Part shown: piece after piece, positions 13,147-39,620 of the stretch
Numbering within the stretch: the stretch's first letter is position 1
Layout of the letters: the number at the start of each line of letters is the position of its first letter
NCBI RefSeq assembly: GCF_022965805.1
Contig: NC_133104.1
Span: 45,180,682-45,244,681 of the forward strand
DNA length: 64,000 nt
Source: Primulina eburnea
Taxonomy: Eukaryota; Streptophyta; Magnoliopsida; Lamiales; Gesneriaceae
Reading direction: 5' to 3'
Made by a program: the position numbers and the translations under genes
The notes under the pieces: model-generated
Seen by the model: only the letters and a program-made list of their open reading frames with translations
Told to the model about the DNA's origin: nothing
Databases searched by the model: none

Positions 13147-15989
13147 GTATGTATTTTTCTATGCCTGTAGAAGTTTAAAGTTTGGATATTGGCTATGGAA
13201 ATGGTGGTAATAATGAGATTTTTTTGGCTTTTGAACTGATCGATTTGTTGTTGAAGGGTTCTTGTTGTGAGTCCTTTATCTCAATAAGGGTGCTTTTGGA
13301 TGGAGGTATGTGGATTTGTGTGGGATAGCATTTGAGATTCATGATAAGGTTGGGGTGTGGATAAAAAAAAAAAAAACGGACCGGGCGACAGAAGAGTTTT
13401 CAAATTCTTTATTCTAATTTTGCACAAGGGAATACATTCGATTTCAAATTGACCTCAAATCCACTCATCCAAATGCACTCTTAAGAGTTTTTTGTGACTC
13501 ATATGCAATTCTTTATTAGTTTTACGTGTTTGCTTGCATACAGCGGTGAAACTAGGAAATTTGCTGCCTTTTAGTCAGCAACAATTTCAGGAAATTCAGA
13601 TTTAAAATGTTTGATTATAGCCATTCTTAATTCCAGATAATCATGGTTTTCTATGTGCCAATTCTTTTTCAATTACATTCATTCAGAATAGAATGCCATT
13701 ACTCTTGCACATGAGAGAGGGTTCCAGATTCCTGCTTTCTTCCCAGTCCCTGGTCTTACTTAGGGTGTTGATGTGACTAGTTAATATCGCTGGAATAATC
13801 TTTATCAAGGTTCTAAGCGATAGTCGGGCGCCAGACCAGCACCTAAACCGACCGTATCAACATGATAAGACGAAGTTTAGTGTGTTAGGGAGCAAGCCAA
13901 CTGTTTGTACTTTTTGTTGGACTTTGGTTTAGAACCTATAAAAAAATTACTTTTCATTTTTTTTAATTGGGTAAAAAACTTTTTTTTAAAAAAAAACCAC
14001 CAAAAAATTAATTTTCGGCTGCCTATGGCCGTCTAAGTTCGCCTAGCCGCCTAGCTGGCCGACAAGCACTATTTCGGTGTGGTCGACTGGTGCCTAGGTT
14101 GATTTTTAGAACACTGATCTTCATTTTCTCACAAACACTTTGGTCTATGTGAGTCTAAAATAAAATTGCCAGCAACCACCAGGCATTATTTGGAAAAGTT
14201 GTTAATATTGTGTTTATTATTCCCTCATGCACGTTTTTGAGTTTGTTGTAAGTAACATTATTTTGCACTAGACAAAGATGGTAACAGCTTTCCTCATAGT
14301 TGGGATTCTGCAGCTACCGATCTATTTTGGATGTAGTTGATACTTTAAAGAATGATTGACTATTGTGATGTTTTGGTTGCAGTTACTTGTTGTATGCTAT
14401 TCATATTTCTTTAGTGTAAAAGTGTGGATTTACTTATTTTTTTCCTACAATATTAACTTTTAGGTTCTACAGCCTCTTTTTGTGCATTCAAGTTATGCTA
14501 TTCTTTCGTCTTTGTTTTCACAGGCATGTGTAAAGAGCATTCTTTCCCTGAAAAGAATTGCTTTGGTTCGGAGATCCAGTGGGGGAATTGGGACCTGGAA
14601 ACTAGATTTTTCTGTACAACCAAGGCCGCAACAACTTCTGCTACCCCACAGCCTCCTCCACCTGCACCTCCTCCAGAAAAAACCCACTTCGGTGGCCTTA
14701 AAGACGAGGATCGCATTTTTACAAATGTATATGGGCTACACGATCCTTTTCTCAAAGGCGCCATGAAACGCGGAGACTGGTATCGTACAAAAGATCTGGT
14801 ACTCAAGGGTGCTGATTGGATTGTCAATGAGATGAAGAAATCCGGTCTTCGTGGACGTGGTGGAGCTGGTTTTCCTTCTGGTCTAAAATGGTCCTTTATG
14901 CCCAAGACTTCTGATGGCCGCCCATCATATCTTGTTGTTAATGCTGATGAAAGTGAACCTGGAACATGTAAAGATAGAGAAATCATGCGCCACGATCCCC
15001 ACAAATTACTCGAAGGTTGTCTAATTGCTGGAGTAGGAATGAGGGCGTCAGCTGCATATATTTACATTCGAGGTGAATATGTCAATGAAAGGAAGAACCT
15101 TGAGAAGGCCAGGAAAGAAGCTTATGAAGCTGGATTTTTGGGGAAGAATGCTTGTGGATCAAGTTATGATTTTGACGTACATATCCACTTTGGTGCTGGC
15201 GCTTATATTTGTGGTGAAGAGACAGCTCTTCTGGAGAGCCTCGAGGGTAAGCAAGGAAAACCTAGGTTGAAGCCTCCCTTTCCAGCCAATGCAGGACTAT
15301 ACGGCTGCCCCACTACTGTTACGAATGTCGAAACAGTGGCTGTTTCACCCACCATACTAAGACGTGGACCTGAATGGTTTGCCAGTTTTGGGAGGAAAAA
15401 CAATTCTGGAACAAAACTTTTTTGCATCTCCGGTCACGTAAACAAGCCTTGCACAGTTGAAGAGGAGATGAGTATATCGTTGAGAGAGCTCCTAGAGCGA
15501 CACTGCGGAGGTGTTCGGGGGGGCTGGGACAACTTACTCGCTGTTATACCTGGTGGCTCGTCCGTTCCATTACTTCCCAAGAGCATATGTGAGGATGTGC
15601 TCATGGATTTTGATGCACTAAAGTCTGTTCAGTCAGGATTGGGAACTGCTGCTGTGATTGTAATGGATAAGTCAACTGATGTGGTAGACGCTATAGCTCG
15701 ACTTTCTTATTTCTACAAGCATGAGAGTTGTGGTCAGTGTACACCTTGTAGAGAAGGCACGGGGTGGCTCTGGATGATCATGGAGAGATTGAAGGTCGGA
15801 AATGCGAAGTTGGAGGAGATTGACATGCTTCAGGAAGTGACCAAGCAAATTGAAGGCCACACAATCTGTGCCTTGGGTGATGCTGCAGCTTGGCCGGTTC
15901 AGGGGCTTATCAGGCACTTTAGACCTGAACTTGAAAGAAGGATCAGGGAGCGAGCAGATAGAGAGTTAAAACAGGCTGCTGCTGCTTAA
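13144..15989 (+). CDS. NDUFV1: Complex I 51 kDa subunit (NDUFV1), mitochondrial
   Basis: This is the NADH-oxidising flavoprotein of mitochondrial complex I; it binds NADH, FMN and cluster N3. The body lies in one exon with an open frame 14526-15989. In that 487-codon frame the glycine-rich GRGGAG of the FMN/NADH fold is at 110-115, [14 protein letters not shown] at 139-152 and [22 protein letters not shown] at 226-247. The cluster cysteines are in CGQCTPC (402, 405, 408) plus Cys448 of HTICALGD. The match to the Arabidopsis protein (At5g08530) is nearly continuous. The targeting region is odd. Splicing 13146 to 14524 with the ATG at 13144 gives a basic presequence in one frame, but the body from [10 protein letters not shown] onward is in another, so a one-base loss or two-base gain lies near 14600-14615. 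The ATG at 13137 stays in frame with the body but encodes an acidic, non-canonical N-terminus. Confidence 0.93.
13806..14117. mobile_element. Possible MITE in NDUFV1 intron 1
   Basis: The block starts near AAGGTTCTAAGCGATAGTCG and ends near GCCTAGGTTGATTTTTAGAACACTG, giving imperfect inverted ends (GGTTCTAA / TTAGAACA). The interior is GC-rich with repeated GCC/GGC motifs around CCTAGCCGCCTAGC, unlike the surrounding intron. It resembles the common plant elements ending in TTCTAAAAATC. No clear target duplication was seen. Confidence 0.45.
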
Positions 15990-17952
15990 TTCTTTCACAG
16001 GTTTGTGCTAGTAACGAATTTTCATTTTCGTGGAAGTTCTTTTACCTCCGACTCTAAAGAGTGCTCCAGTAACTTTCTTGTGTTTAAAGCTTGAACTACG
16101 CCATGTTCTAAAAATTGCTCCTCCTTGATCTGAAAAACTTTATATTTTCTCGTTGAACCTAAGTTTTGTTGCCAGTTAGATTCGTAGAAAGAATATTGAA
16201 GGGGATAAACTGTTAAATGTCACAGTTCAACTAGATTTTTTCGCCGAAAGAACTTAGGATTTGATAATCTGGTATTTTTCTGTTGGTTAACAATCTTGGT
16301 GCAACTTTCTTACTCAGAAATGCATCAGTGTTTCGTGTTGGGTTTTAGTATTAAATATAAATGCGGATTTCTTTTACTTGCACCATATTGTGTCTGTTAC
16401 ATTTTAACCCAGTGCAGCCATTTTGGAAATAGAGGTGGAAGTTATTGTCTCTGGGCTCTGCTTTTGCATGTTGGAAATAGAGGTGGAAATTATTGTCTCT
16501 GGGCTCTGCTTTTGCATGGAGCCTCTTTCTTTGGAATTAAAAGTATTCAGTAATGTGAAGAGCAGACGCTGATTTTTGTCCTCATTATTTATCGAAGTTT
16601 CGTGCAAAAAAACTGGTAGTACTTTTGCTCTTCCACTTCCGAATAAAATAACCTCAAATTTCTGAATATCTGTTTTGTAGGAAAGCAGTCTCTACGTGAT
16701 GCAGCTGAATACACATTGACAAAGTGGAGCATTTAAGATGTATTTGAATTTTTAACCTCCTGTTGTTAGACATAAGGGATACAGATGAAATATTGTTAAT
16801 TCAACATTTTTATGTTGTATTAAGAACCTCGCTACCGATTTGCCTGTCAATAATTTGAACAGATCGTGCATCTTTTTTCTTTGACATTTGTTGGTTAATG
16901 AGAGTTATTGGTGTGATGCCATATATATAGTTGTCACCTTGGTAAAACGTTGGATTATCATCCACATGTTGTTTCGACCATCACTGATCTCGATATAACA
17001 TATTGACTGATAAAGGCAGGTGTTGGGAGAGCTTTTTCATATGATGGCTTTAAACTGACACCGGATGATTCTTAATGTTGTTATAACTGATTGTCGGATA
17101 GAATGAATTAATAATCAAGACATGATTATTTTGGTTACAGTGGATAAAGGGAGCAAGAGGAGCTCGTATAGCTCGTATTGTGTACTAAAATTATGTTGAG
17201 GGAAACAAAAAATCGGATGGTTTCAGATCATTCCTTTACTACTACTACTACTACCAATAAGGGTCCACGCATAAAGACAACCTTCCTTTACCTAATCTCA
17301 TGTATTTTGATAAAGGTGCCTATTCCTTCGGGTTCGATTCGAAATTTTCCAAGTCTCGAGAAACATTTTGCAAAATACTTGGATATGTACGAGTTCTCGA
17401 GTATTTTCTTTAAGGTGGATTCGATTTTTTTCCAAGTCCAAGTATTAGCTTCATGATATGAAGAAAACGAGAATTCTCAAGTATTTCCTTTGGAGGCTTC
17501 CTAGCAACATCTTGAAATATGAGATTTCTGTATTGAACGTGACATTGATTTACTCGACATTGATAATGCTTTTCCACAATGCCGCACATTAGCGTTTGCA
17601 TGTGTGTCTATTTGATTTGTATATCACATATCATGTTTAACAAGAATAATCTCTCGTCGAATTCGAAAGAAAAGTTCCAAATACTTGTGAACATTGGCGA
17701 ATAATTTACATACGCACTTTCTCTTTTATTAATATTCTCCATCTTGATTATTGAAGATGTATTGGATACAATTTTTTTGAATCTTTCTGTCATGTAAATG
17801 CATCCATCATCACTCAGTTGTGACTTGAAAACAGAAATAATGGCCAAACGGCGTGGTCCTGATCTGCATACTTGTGGGGCATCAATCTTAGCAATTGGCC
17901 ACAACGCATTAACAAAAGCACAAGATGTCAATGGCTAGCCATGCTATCTTTC
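15990..17952. other. NDUFV1 3' region and spacer
   Basis: The region directly follows the NDUFV1 stop codon. A donor-like CACAG|GTTTGT near 15996 and an acceptor TTTTGTAG near 16680 suggest an optional 3' UTR intron. It also holds a 48-bp tandem duplication and an ACT microsatellite (17238-17256). No supported coding region was found. Confidence 0.4.
16423..16518. repeat. 48-bp tandem duplication
   Basis: The unit from TTGGAAATAGAGGTGGAA to GCTTTTGCATG is present at 16423-16470 and 16471-16518 with one difference (GTTATT versus ATTATT). Confidence 0.92.
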
Positions 17953-18174
17953 ATGGATGATCATATCCTCACACAGTCGAGCGAGCATGGGGTGGAGTTC
18001 GTTTTCCCTACATCCAAGCGTCTCTTTGATAAGATGGATGTTCTTGTTCGTGATGCAGAAATTTTACCAGAGAATTCTGATGATATTCTGAAAAGAGTTG
18101 ATACGATCATGCATAAATTCTCAGTTCTTGATTGGGTTTTTGGTCTTTTTTGCATTTTCTGGTTATCATTTTGA
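17953..18174 (+). CDS. Small hypothetical protein with hydrophobic C-terminus
   Basis: From the ATG at 17953 the frame encodes 73 residues. It has a charged N-terminal part containing VEFVFPTSKRLFDKMDVLVRD and ILPENSDDILKRVDTIMHKF, then a hydrophobic end, LDWVFGLFCIFWLSF, which could be a single membrane segment. The composition looks more protein-like than neighbouring spurious frames, and the phrase resembles small unannotated plant membrane proteins, but I cannot name a family. Upstream methionines at 17872 and 17944 are in the same frame. It lies about 2 kb downstream of NDUFV1 and 1 kb upstream of PRP16. It could be a real small gene, a retrocopy or a chance frame. Confidence 0.4.
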   Translation: MDDHILTQSSEHGVEFVFPTSKRLFDKMDVLVRDAEILPENSDDILKRVDTIMHKFSVLDWVFGLFCIFWLSF

Positions 18175-19084
18175 ATATGTGGGGATAAAAAGATGTTGTT
18201 ACTAGTGAAAAGGACACCAGGGTTATGCTAGTTGCAATAATCTTGCGGAAAAAAAGCCTATTCTTTGCAAGGAAACTACTGATAATTGATGTTGGATAAA
18301 GTCGAGTAATTAACCATTTATTTCGTTTTGGAAAAATATAAAAATGTTTAGTTCAACAAATGATACCGATCCTTTTTTGTGTGGCATAAATGTTAGACTA
18401 CTGACTATTTATAATATTATTAAATTATCTGTATAAAGTGAAAGCATGTAGAAAATTTATTATTAAAAATAATCAATTTACACGAATCATTGCCATTCGA
18501 AGGTATAAATACAATCGTGGGTGGATGAAAATGACTGATAAGAAGTTGGAAGATAAATAAATATTATCGTTTGATATATAATATGGTGTTTACCTACAAA
18601 GATTGATTAATTTGTACATGGTCAGTTCTTTTTTCATTTGCAAAGTTAACTGGATCAATTCCTCTTACCAATCCTGTTGATCATCATCACTGCTAATCCA
18701 AATATTTTATTTTTCTTATCTCAGCAGTCAGCACCATGGATTCCATACGAAGTACAAATAAACAAATTATTTTATGTAATTTGATAGTATTATTTAGAAG
18801 AAAGATAAAAATTTGGGTGAAACGATCTCAAGGATCATGTTTTTAAGACGAATATCTTATTTGGGTTATTCATGAAAACATATTGTTTTTTATGCTAAGA
18901 ATATTAGTTTGTGAATATGAATAGAATTAATCCGTCTCACGAATTAAGATCCGTAGTTCTAAAAGAAAACCTTAATCCGTCGCTCTAAAAGAAAACTTGT
19001 CGAAACCCAGTTAGTTGCTCTGGTTCCAACTGGGGTTGGGATTGGGCTTAAATTAAATTAAATTAAACCAACAAAACATACATA
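18175..19084. other. Spacer upstream of PRP16
   Basis: AT-rich DNA containing one copy of the GAGACGG-type short repeat (about 18826-18975) and, at its right end, the PRP16 promoter. No TATA box was chosen with confidence. Confidence 0.4.
18826..18975. mobile_element. Short interspersed repeat, copy A (MITE-like)
   Basis: Sequence running through ATATCTTATTTGGGTTATTCATG, TTTTTATGCTAAGAATATTAG and ATCCGTCTCACGAATTAAGATC matches, with divergence, the block at 40200-40366. The order of motifs is the same in both copies. This looks like an old copy of a non-autonomous DNA element. Confidence 0.6.
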
Positions 19085-19984
19085 TACCCCCAGGCTGGTT
19101 GGTTCTTCTTCTTGCTCGAGAAGAACGGTGGCAGATTGAATTCGAGGCCGGAGTTTCTTTCGAGTCGATCACCAGGTTCTGTATTTTCGAAAATTTTATC
19201 TTATTTCTTTTTTAAATCTTCAAACCTTCGGCCAGGGATGTGCTTTGGACTTCTCAGCACATATATATCTTCCTTGTATCAATTTCCCCATTTCTCTCTG
19301 GATGTACTTTCGACGCATTCTGTGAATTTCATTTGTTATGTGCGCGGATTTAAAAGAATATTTCAATTCCGATTTTTAATATTTTGACCTTAACTTTTAC
19401 TGGTACAGTCTTGTGGTATTTTCTTTTGATTCATTAAAACCTAATAAGTTCTATTCTTTGACCGAGTTTTTCATACTTGAGGAAGCACCACTATGGTTTG
19501 TAACCCTTTTCCTGTACGTACTTCACTATAGAACTGCTGCTGCTAATGTTTTAAACAAATATCCCATGCGAGAGACGGTATAACTTTCACGATCTGGAAT
19601 GTTTGTTTCTCCTTGTGTCTATTATTTGAACAAAAATATTGTTCTCATGCATTTCACAACATAACGAATTTGAATTTGGGACGTGGTTAGATTGTCAAAT
19701 AATGAAAACAGGCTAGAAGAATCTTAATTCTAAAACTATGGAGCACGTGTAGTTGTGACTATGGCATGTTTTGCTGATTGTACATGTGAACATCAGGAGA
19801 ATGTTGAAAGTTTGCGCATTTATTTTCTGATGGTGGAAGTTGTATATTTGTCTTCATTACAAACATCTTACTTCTTTATGTCATCCCTTTTTCGCCTTTT
19901 GGGGTATGGCCATGACAAATAGATTTTCTTTATTGCAGATGCTTACTTTTTGACAATTGCTTGACAAAACCTTGGTGATTTGAC

Positions 19985-19990
<6 letters not shown>
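19085..19990 (+). other. PRP16 5' UTR exons and UTR intron
   Basis: A leader exon around 19085-19173 ends CCAG|GTTCTG, and a second begins after TTTATTGCAG at 19939. The start codon at 19985 is followed after two codons by a donor (GAG|GTCAGT). A tiny upstream frame (ATG at 19939, four codons, TGA) precedes the true ATG. The 5' end is uncertain. Confidence 0.5.
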
Positions 19991-33842
<13,852 letters not shown>

Positions 33843-36806
33843 CATATGAAGGAGTTTTGATGTTATCTACGCCACGAATTCTACTTTTATTGTGGATCAA
33901 TATGATGTAAAGCCCGAGATTTGTCTGGGTTATTCAAAGGTTGAAATATGACGAGGGCAGGTGAGTTGGAGGACTTATTTCGTCTCCGCAGATTAATTGG
34001 AGATGGGCTTCAGTAAAAACTTCAGAATATTAAATATGAAAGAATCAGAGTAAAGTAAAGAGTATTTAACGGATTCTCAGAGGTTTCTGACAAGTTACAT
34101 CAATATAACCAGGCGCCGAAAATTCTGAAGGAGTGTGTGGTTATTATGTGGCAACTGAATGTCTCTGTATTTTTCCGCTAGCTGTACCCAATCAGGCGAA
34201 CAAAGTTTTTAATGCTCACACATATTTGGTATACTTAGCATGTTGTACGACGACCTTAATTTTACTTCCAACTGTCTGAACTTGACATTTATGAATTCTG
34301 CTCTACTCTCAATCCCACCCATTATTCATCAAAGTTGCACATTGTTCCGAAATAATAATTTCTCTCCAAAAATGTCATTTCTAAAAAAAAAGATTTACCA
34401 TGAACATTGACATATGTGTACTGCAATAAATGATTACTTCAATTATTGTTTGCATTAATTATATCAAACATTTAATTCAATTTTGAATTTAATTAATTTT
34501 TATATTAATTCAAATGTAATTTATGTATTATATGTTTTTTTATTTTTTTACTCAAATTAAAACTAAACTATATTGAAAACATAAACTATATTAAAAATTT
34601 TGCATTGATTATATCAATCAGTTTAATTAAAAACTGTATTAATAAATTTAAAATACAAATAATTGCAATGTTCAGTATTACACATGAGTTAAATCATTCA
34701 AAAATAAAATTTTCTATTTTAAGTAATTTACTGCCCAAATTACTTACTAAAAAGAAATACAATATTTAATTAGTTTATTTAGTTTTTCTAAAAATAAAAA
34801 TAGTTGAGTGTTAAAAGTTATCACAATACCAAGGTTTTCAATGAACATTAATTTACCATTTAATAATCATAATTTTTTTTTATCTCAAATACATATTATT
34901 TAGAAATTATCTTAATTTGAAAGAACTAATGCGTTGTAATTTTCTTCCAAAATCATATGTATATTGTATATCTTGAATTGTCTTCTTAAAAATTCAAATA
35001 AGAGAACTCAAAAAAATTAAAAGAGATAGATTCAAAAGAGTTTCAAATGGACAATAAACATATATATTACCCTTAATAATAAAAAAATGTTTGACACCCA
35101 ATGCATGTAATTCGAGATTTCCATAATTTGAAAAAGTTAATGTATGATATAATTGTGTCAAAAGCATCCAATGTATAATTTTTGTCCCTTTGAGATGTCT
35201 TATTTGAATTTAAAATTATAAAAAATGCAATATTGCATATTATATTAGAAACCAATTTTATTTTATTTATCTTATTAAATTTATCTACTCCAAAATTGAA
35301 TTATGAACTGATTCTCCAAGATGTAATGTTCGTTTAAATTTAGATTTGTTCGTTGTTATGAACTACCTACATATGGAAACAACGAGAACAACAAGACACT
35401 TTGAAATATGTTTTTTATGATCGAGAAGTAAAAAATATTATTCATCTGTTTGTACAAAATTTTAATTATTACGTATTACTAATGTGATAATTTTCTTCTA
35501 TATTACAAAGTTCACGAATACATGATAGTATAAAATTTTCTGTAATGGAAATGATTAAACCAATTCTAAAGAAAGTAACCATCTTATTAGAAGACACCTT
35601 ATAAAATTTATTGACATTGTTTTGGAATACATATAATAAATGTTAATTAAATAACTTTTCTGATTTATACATATATAATTTACTTATGATCAGTTGATCA
35701 CATGTGTCATTTTTCTTTCGGAATAATAGGCTGTTGTGTGTATTATGAAGAAATTTTGTAAATAAAATCACAACCATTTGGATAAAGTTATCATTCAAAT
35801 TTGTCAAACACGTGTCATGTCACAAAATTGTTTGTGAATGTGCAAATCCAAAGAAGGTTTTCCTGTACGTTCATCACAAAATTATTCTAGATCCCAATAA
35901 ACCCAATGCAAGAACGCATAAGCCAGAAAATACAATATTTGCCCCTTCCACACCTTCGTAACTCCAAATCCCCGGATTCGTTACAGTCCCTCATGTGATA
36001 GATACTCCAACCTCCCTATGAGTTGGTTATTCCTAAACGTTTAGACGAAATTACTGAGTTTTTTAAAAAGTATTTATCATTTATTTTATTGAATATGATT
36101 TAAAAATATTTTTTTTATCACATGTAAAAATAATAATATATTGCTTCTCAAAAATTAAAGAATTAAATATGCATTAATGTTGGTGGCCGACATCAATACA
36201 TTAAACACGATAAACATCATGTCATTGTCTTACTAACACAATCTAAAATTTTGATATATGACAGTGATTATTAGCCAAAAAATTAATCGACATGCGTTTT
36301 ATTTAAGAAAGTTTTTAAAAATTAGCGAAAAATAGTTTCTATTTTTATTTTTTAAAATTAAATTATTTTTTTCAATTGCTCGTATTCGCCATCTTTATCT
36401 ATTGTACTCTTATGCTCCGTGGTAAAATTGCAATTTGATTGTAGCAAAAATATTAAGTTATAATACGTACTACAAGTTAATCCTGTGAAGGAAATTAAGG
36501 GATTGAATTTGGTGTCCACGCCGAACGACTAGTGTTTGGCGATGCTCCAGAACAGGGTTTCGAAATTGGGTAAGTGTATACTGATGGTGTCAGTAACATT
36601 GAATGAATCGAGTAGAAATATTATTAATTACCAACCATTGACACATTACACATCCAACAAGACAAAGTCGTGAATTACACTACAATTTCCAAGTTTTTCA
36701 AAAACCAGATCAGATCCCAAAACAAAGTACATGTTTCTTGCATTGACCGAACACTGACAATCAATAATTCAATAGCAGACAACGAAATTTGATTTCAACA
36801 CGCAGC
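33843..36806. other. PRP16 3' UTR and AT-rich spacer
   Basis: The first few hundred bases after the stop are probably PRP16 3' UTR. From about 34.3 to 36.5 kb the DNA is very AT-rich and has no coding frame I can support. The last about 150 bases before the F-box gene stop codon are likely its 3' UTR. Confidence 0.45.
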
Positions 36807-38255
36807 TCAAGCCTTGATTGTGACACTGCATAAGCACGACCCCAATGGCTTTATCTCCGATATCTGCCATTCAGATCCTGGGGCGGCATTTGGATCGTAT
36901 AACAAAGTATGGTAACCAGGATACTCCTGCAGCGAAAATAACAAAAGCTTTCCATCCAATATTCCAAATCGGAACCCAATACTCGTGCTTCCTGCCACAG
37001 GAACAGGAACCATCTTCCATGAGTTGTCCGCAGGGTTAAATATAGCAAGTCTACGTTCGTTTTTCCATTCCATGCAATACAGCTTCTTTCCTAGTACTGC
37101 ATGAGCAGTAACCATAACACAGCCATTTTTTATCTGGCACCATGTGTGCCTCTCAGGGCTATAGACATCAACAAACCTCGAGTTTCCAATGGTGAAACTC
37201 GACCTACCTCCCATAACATAGAGCTTACCCTCGAAGCCACAGGCAAAACATCCCCACCTCGGTCGCCTCATACTCTCTATCACAGTCCACTTGTCTGTAT
37301 CGGGGTCATAAATCTCAACACATGAGAGAGAGTCTCCATCCTTCCCACATCCTCCAACCACATAGACTGCACCATTCACCTCAGCACAACCAAAGTCATA
37401 CCGCGCTACATTCATGCTAGCTAATTTGCTCCAGCTGCAAGAGTCAGAAATTTGGTTATGGATGATCCAAAGATTTTGGCCTCGGACATAGGTATATACA
37501 ATTCAAAATTTTCTTTAATTTGAGAGGGAAAAATATGTCAAATAAGTTGTTGATGGAGAGCCAACTCAGGAAATACATAACATAAATCTATTGATGCATG
37601 AATCCATGCTGAATTTATATAAACCACATTAATTTGCACATATTCGGATGAGCATATTAGGCTGTTTGAGCAAACAGACGTTAACAGGAACCAGTGGGGA
37701 AATGGAAGAGTGACAAATTATGTTATACCTGTTGAGGCAAGAATCATATTGATGAACATCTGCTAGAACAGATTGAGTTCCATCAACCACAGAGTACCCA
37801 GCAATAACAAGAAGCTTTCCATTGAGAACCACCACGCCAAAGCCTGCTAAGATAGGACCAGGCATTTGTGGGAGTTGATGATGTTTGCGTCCGTAACAAT
37901 CCAGAACCTCCCAGTGGCTCTCTTTTCCCTTTGCATCCACAGCAAGGATGTAAAGCCATTCCTCAAGCATCCCAGCTAGTTTTCTGACGGTGATGAACTC
38001 TTTGCTTTTGATAAAGGACCTCCATTGCTTGCACACAGCACCCATGGAGGGAAAATTAGATCGAGGAACAAGAGCAAGGCAGTGCTTAGAGACATCATCA
38101 GGCAATCCAGGTAAGATGGGATTATGACAATCATCGGAAACCTTCAAATTATTTAAGATGGAATCACTTTTAGCATCCGGAGTACCTTTATGGGCCAAAT
38201 GGGAGAAACACATATCTGATTCTTTTATTCTCTTCACGGAAAAAGGGCCTGACAT
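36807..38255 (-). CDS. F-box/kelch-repeat protein (At1g67480-like)
   Basis: Two exons (37729-38255 and 36807-37434) join in phase to 384 residues. The F-box lies at about 48-90 (LPGLPDDVSKHCLALVPR...VCKQWRSFI). Kelch repeats follow, with the double-glycine pattern visible in VYVVGGCGKDGDSL, LYVMGGRSSF and GKLLLFSLQE, and with RRPRWGCFACGFEGKLYVMGG highly conserved. F-box/kelch proteins act as substrate receptors of SCF ubiquitin ligases; the kelch propeller would bind the target, which cannot be read from the sequence. The whole protein parallels Arabidopsis At1g67480 including the C-terminal CSVTIKA. A 5' UTR exon may lie near 39566, where CGCAG|GTAAAT occurs on the minus strand, giving a UTR intron of over 1 kb. 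The gene looks intact. Confidence 0.93.
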
Positions 38256-39620
38256 TCTTCAAGTCACAGACTACAGGAGTTTGACACCACACTTAACCAA
38301 ATGTCTTTGAAGACAAGCATAAAAGCAACTAAACGATTTTTGGATACCAATTAAATAAATTCATGAAATCCCTCAGTGATGTGAATTTTATGAGACCAAG
38401 GCAAGAAAGTCGTAGCGAAATGGATCTCATGATCTGCTAATGCCGATCTTTTATGCTTCATCCAATAAGATTCAAATTCCATTCCAATTTCAGTGGTCCT
38501 TCTATGTTCCAACTTCTTTGAACAAACTAGGCAGGTGGCCAATATCAATTCTGTTGATATATATTTCTTCTTGCACATTTCCTGAGTACCTATAGTTTCC
38601 AGCACATATTAAGATAAAATAATTTCAAGAAATAAAATAAAAAATCTAATGAAAATATCATATACCAGATCCAAGAATAGTCGATAAGGAAACAAAATAA
38701 TACCTGACAAGGCCATAACCTGACGAGTTTTAACCCCCAGTCACTTCCATTTCTTAGTAGCAATTGATAACCTGATGGATGTCGTGCAAAAGAAATCCTT
38801 TGAGATTTAGAAAATGATTCAACTGTTAATCTAGAGATTCAACTATCAAGAGAACTATGGTTTTTAAAAACCAAGGACTCCTGAAATCAGAAATCAAGAT
38901 GTGCTTGAGATATGACTAGTCAAATTCTGCTGCTGCATCTCTAATGATTCAAAGCACCAATGAACAAAAGTTAATGACATGAAGTCATGAATATGCCACC
39001 AACTTGATATTTATAAATCAACAAATCCATACGTGCTTAAGTCGAGCTTCGGAAGAGAGAACTATTTAGCTCAACTAACTCCACACGCAAAATCCACCAC
39101 AAACATCCAAAATTACCTTTCAGCAATAAAAGAAGAAAGAAAAAAAAAGGTGACGATATGAGAACTCTAAAATTACCTTACCCACTATTAGCTGAAAGTA
39201 TGCTAATAATAGCACGATAAGAAAAGGTGGTAAAATGATGCTTATAAACGTAAACGGATGCAGAATGGAGAAAAAGCAATCAAGATCAAAATAATCATTC
39301 ACTTAGCATAAGAAGTTGGATCGTAAAAGCGGAAATAAACAGCTTAAAACTCACAATTGTTCGAGACATACTTAACAAATGCTATGGAAGGAATCAGTCA
39401 TATTCATTAAATGAGTAAAATCGCTACAGCAAAAGCATTCGTAGATTAAAACGAAAAGAGACTAACATTACAAAATCATAAAGAATTAACTCGAGTAAGA
39501 GACATCCAAAAAGAACAGATACAGATGGATTGATCGATTAAATAAAAGGAAAAGGGAAAATTTACCTGCGAAATTGGAAACTTTGGAGGAAGCAGAGGCA
39601 CTAGTGAAGAGCGATAACGC
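38256..39620. other. Probable 5' UTR intron and leader of the F-box/kelch gene
   Basis: No coding frame here is convincing. The candidate leader exon donor at about 39566 and the position directly upstream of the start codon make a long 5' UTR intron the simplest reading. This is an inference from splice signals only. Confidence 0.4.

Noticed and set aside
14498..15427. Minus-strand ORFs over NDUFV1
   Set aside because: They are antisense shadows of the strongly conserved plus-strand coding exon.
17608..17931. 107-codon minus-strand ORF
   Set aside because: No domain recognised; it contains low-complexity parts and there is no splice or promoter context.
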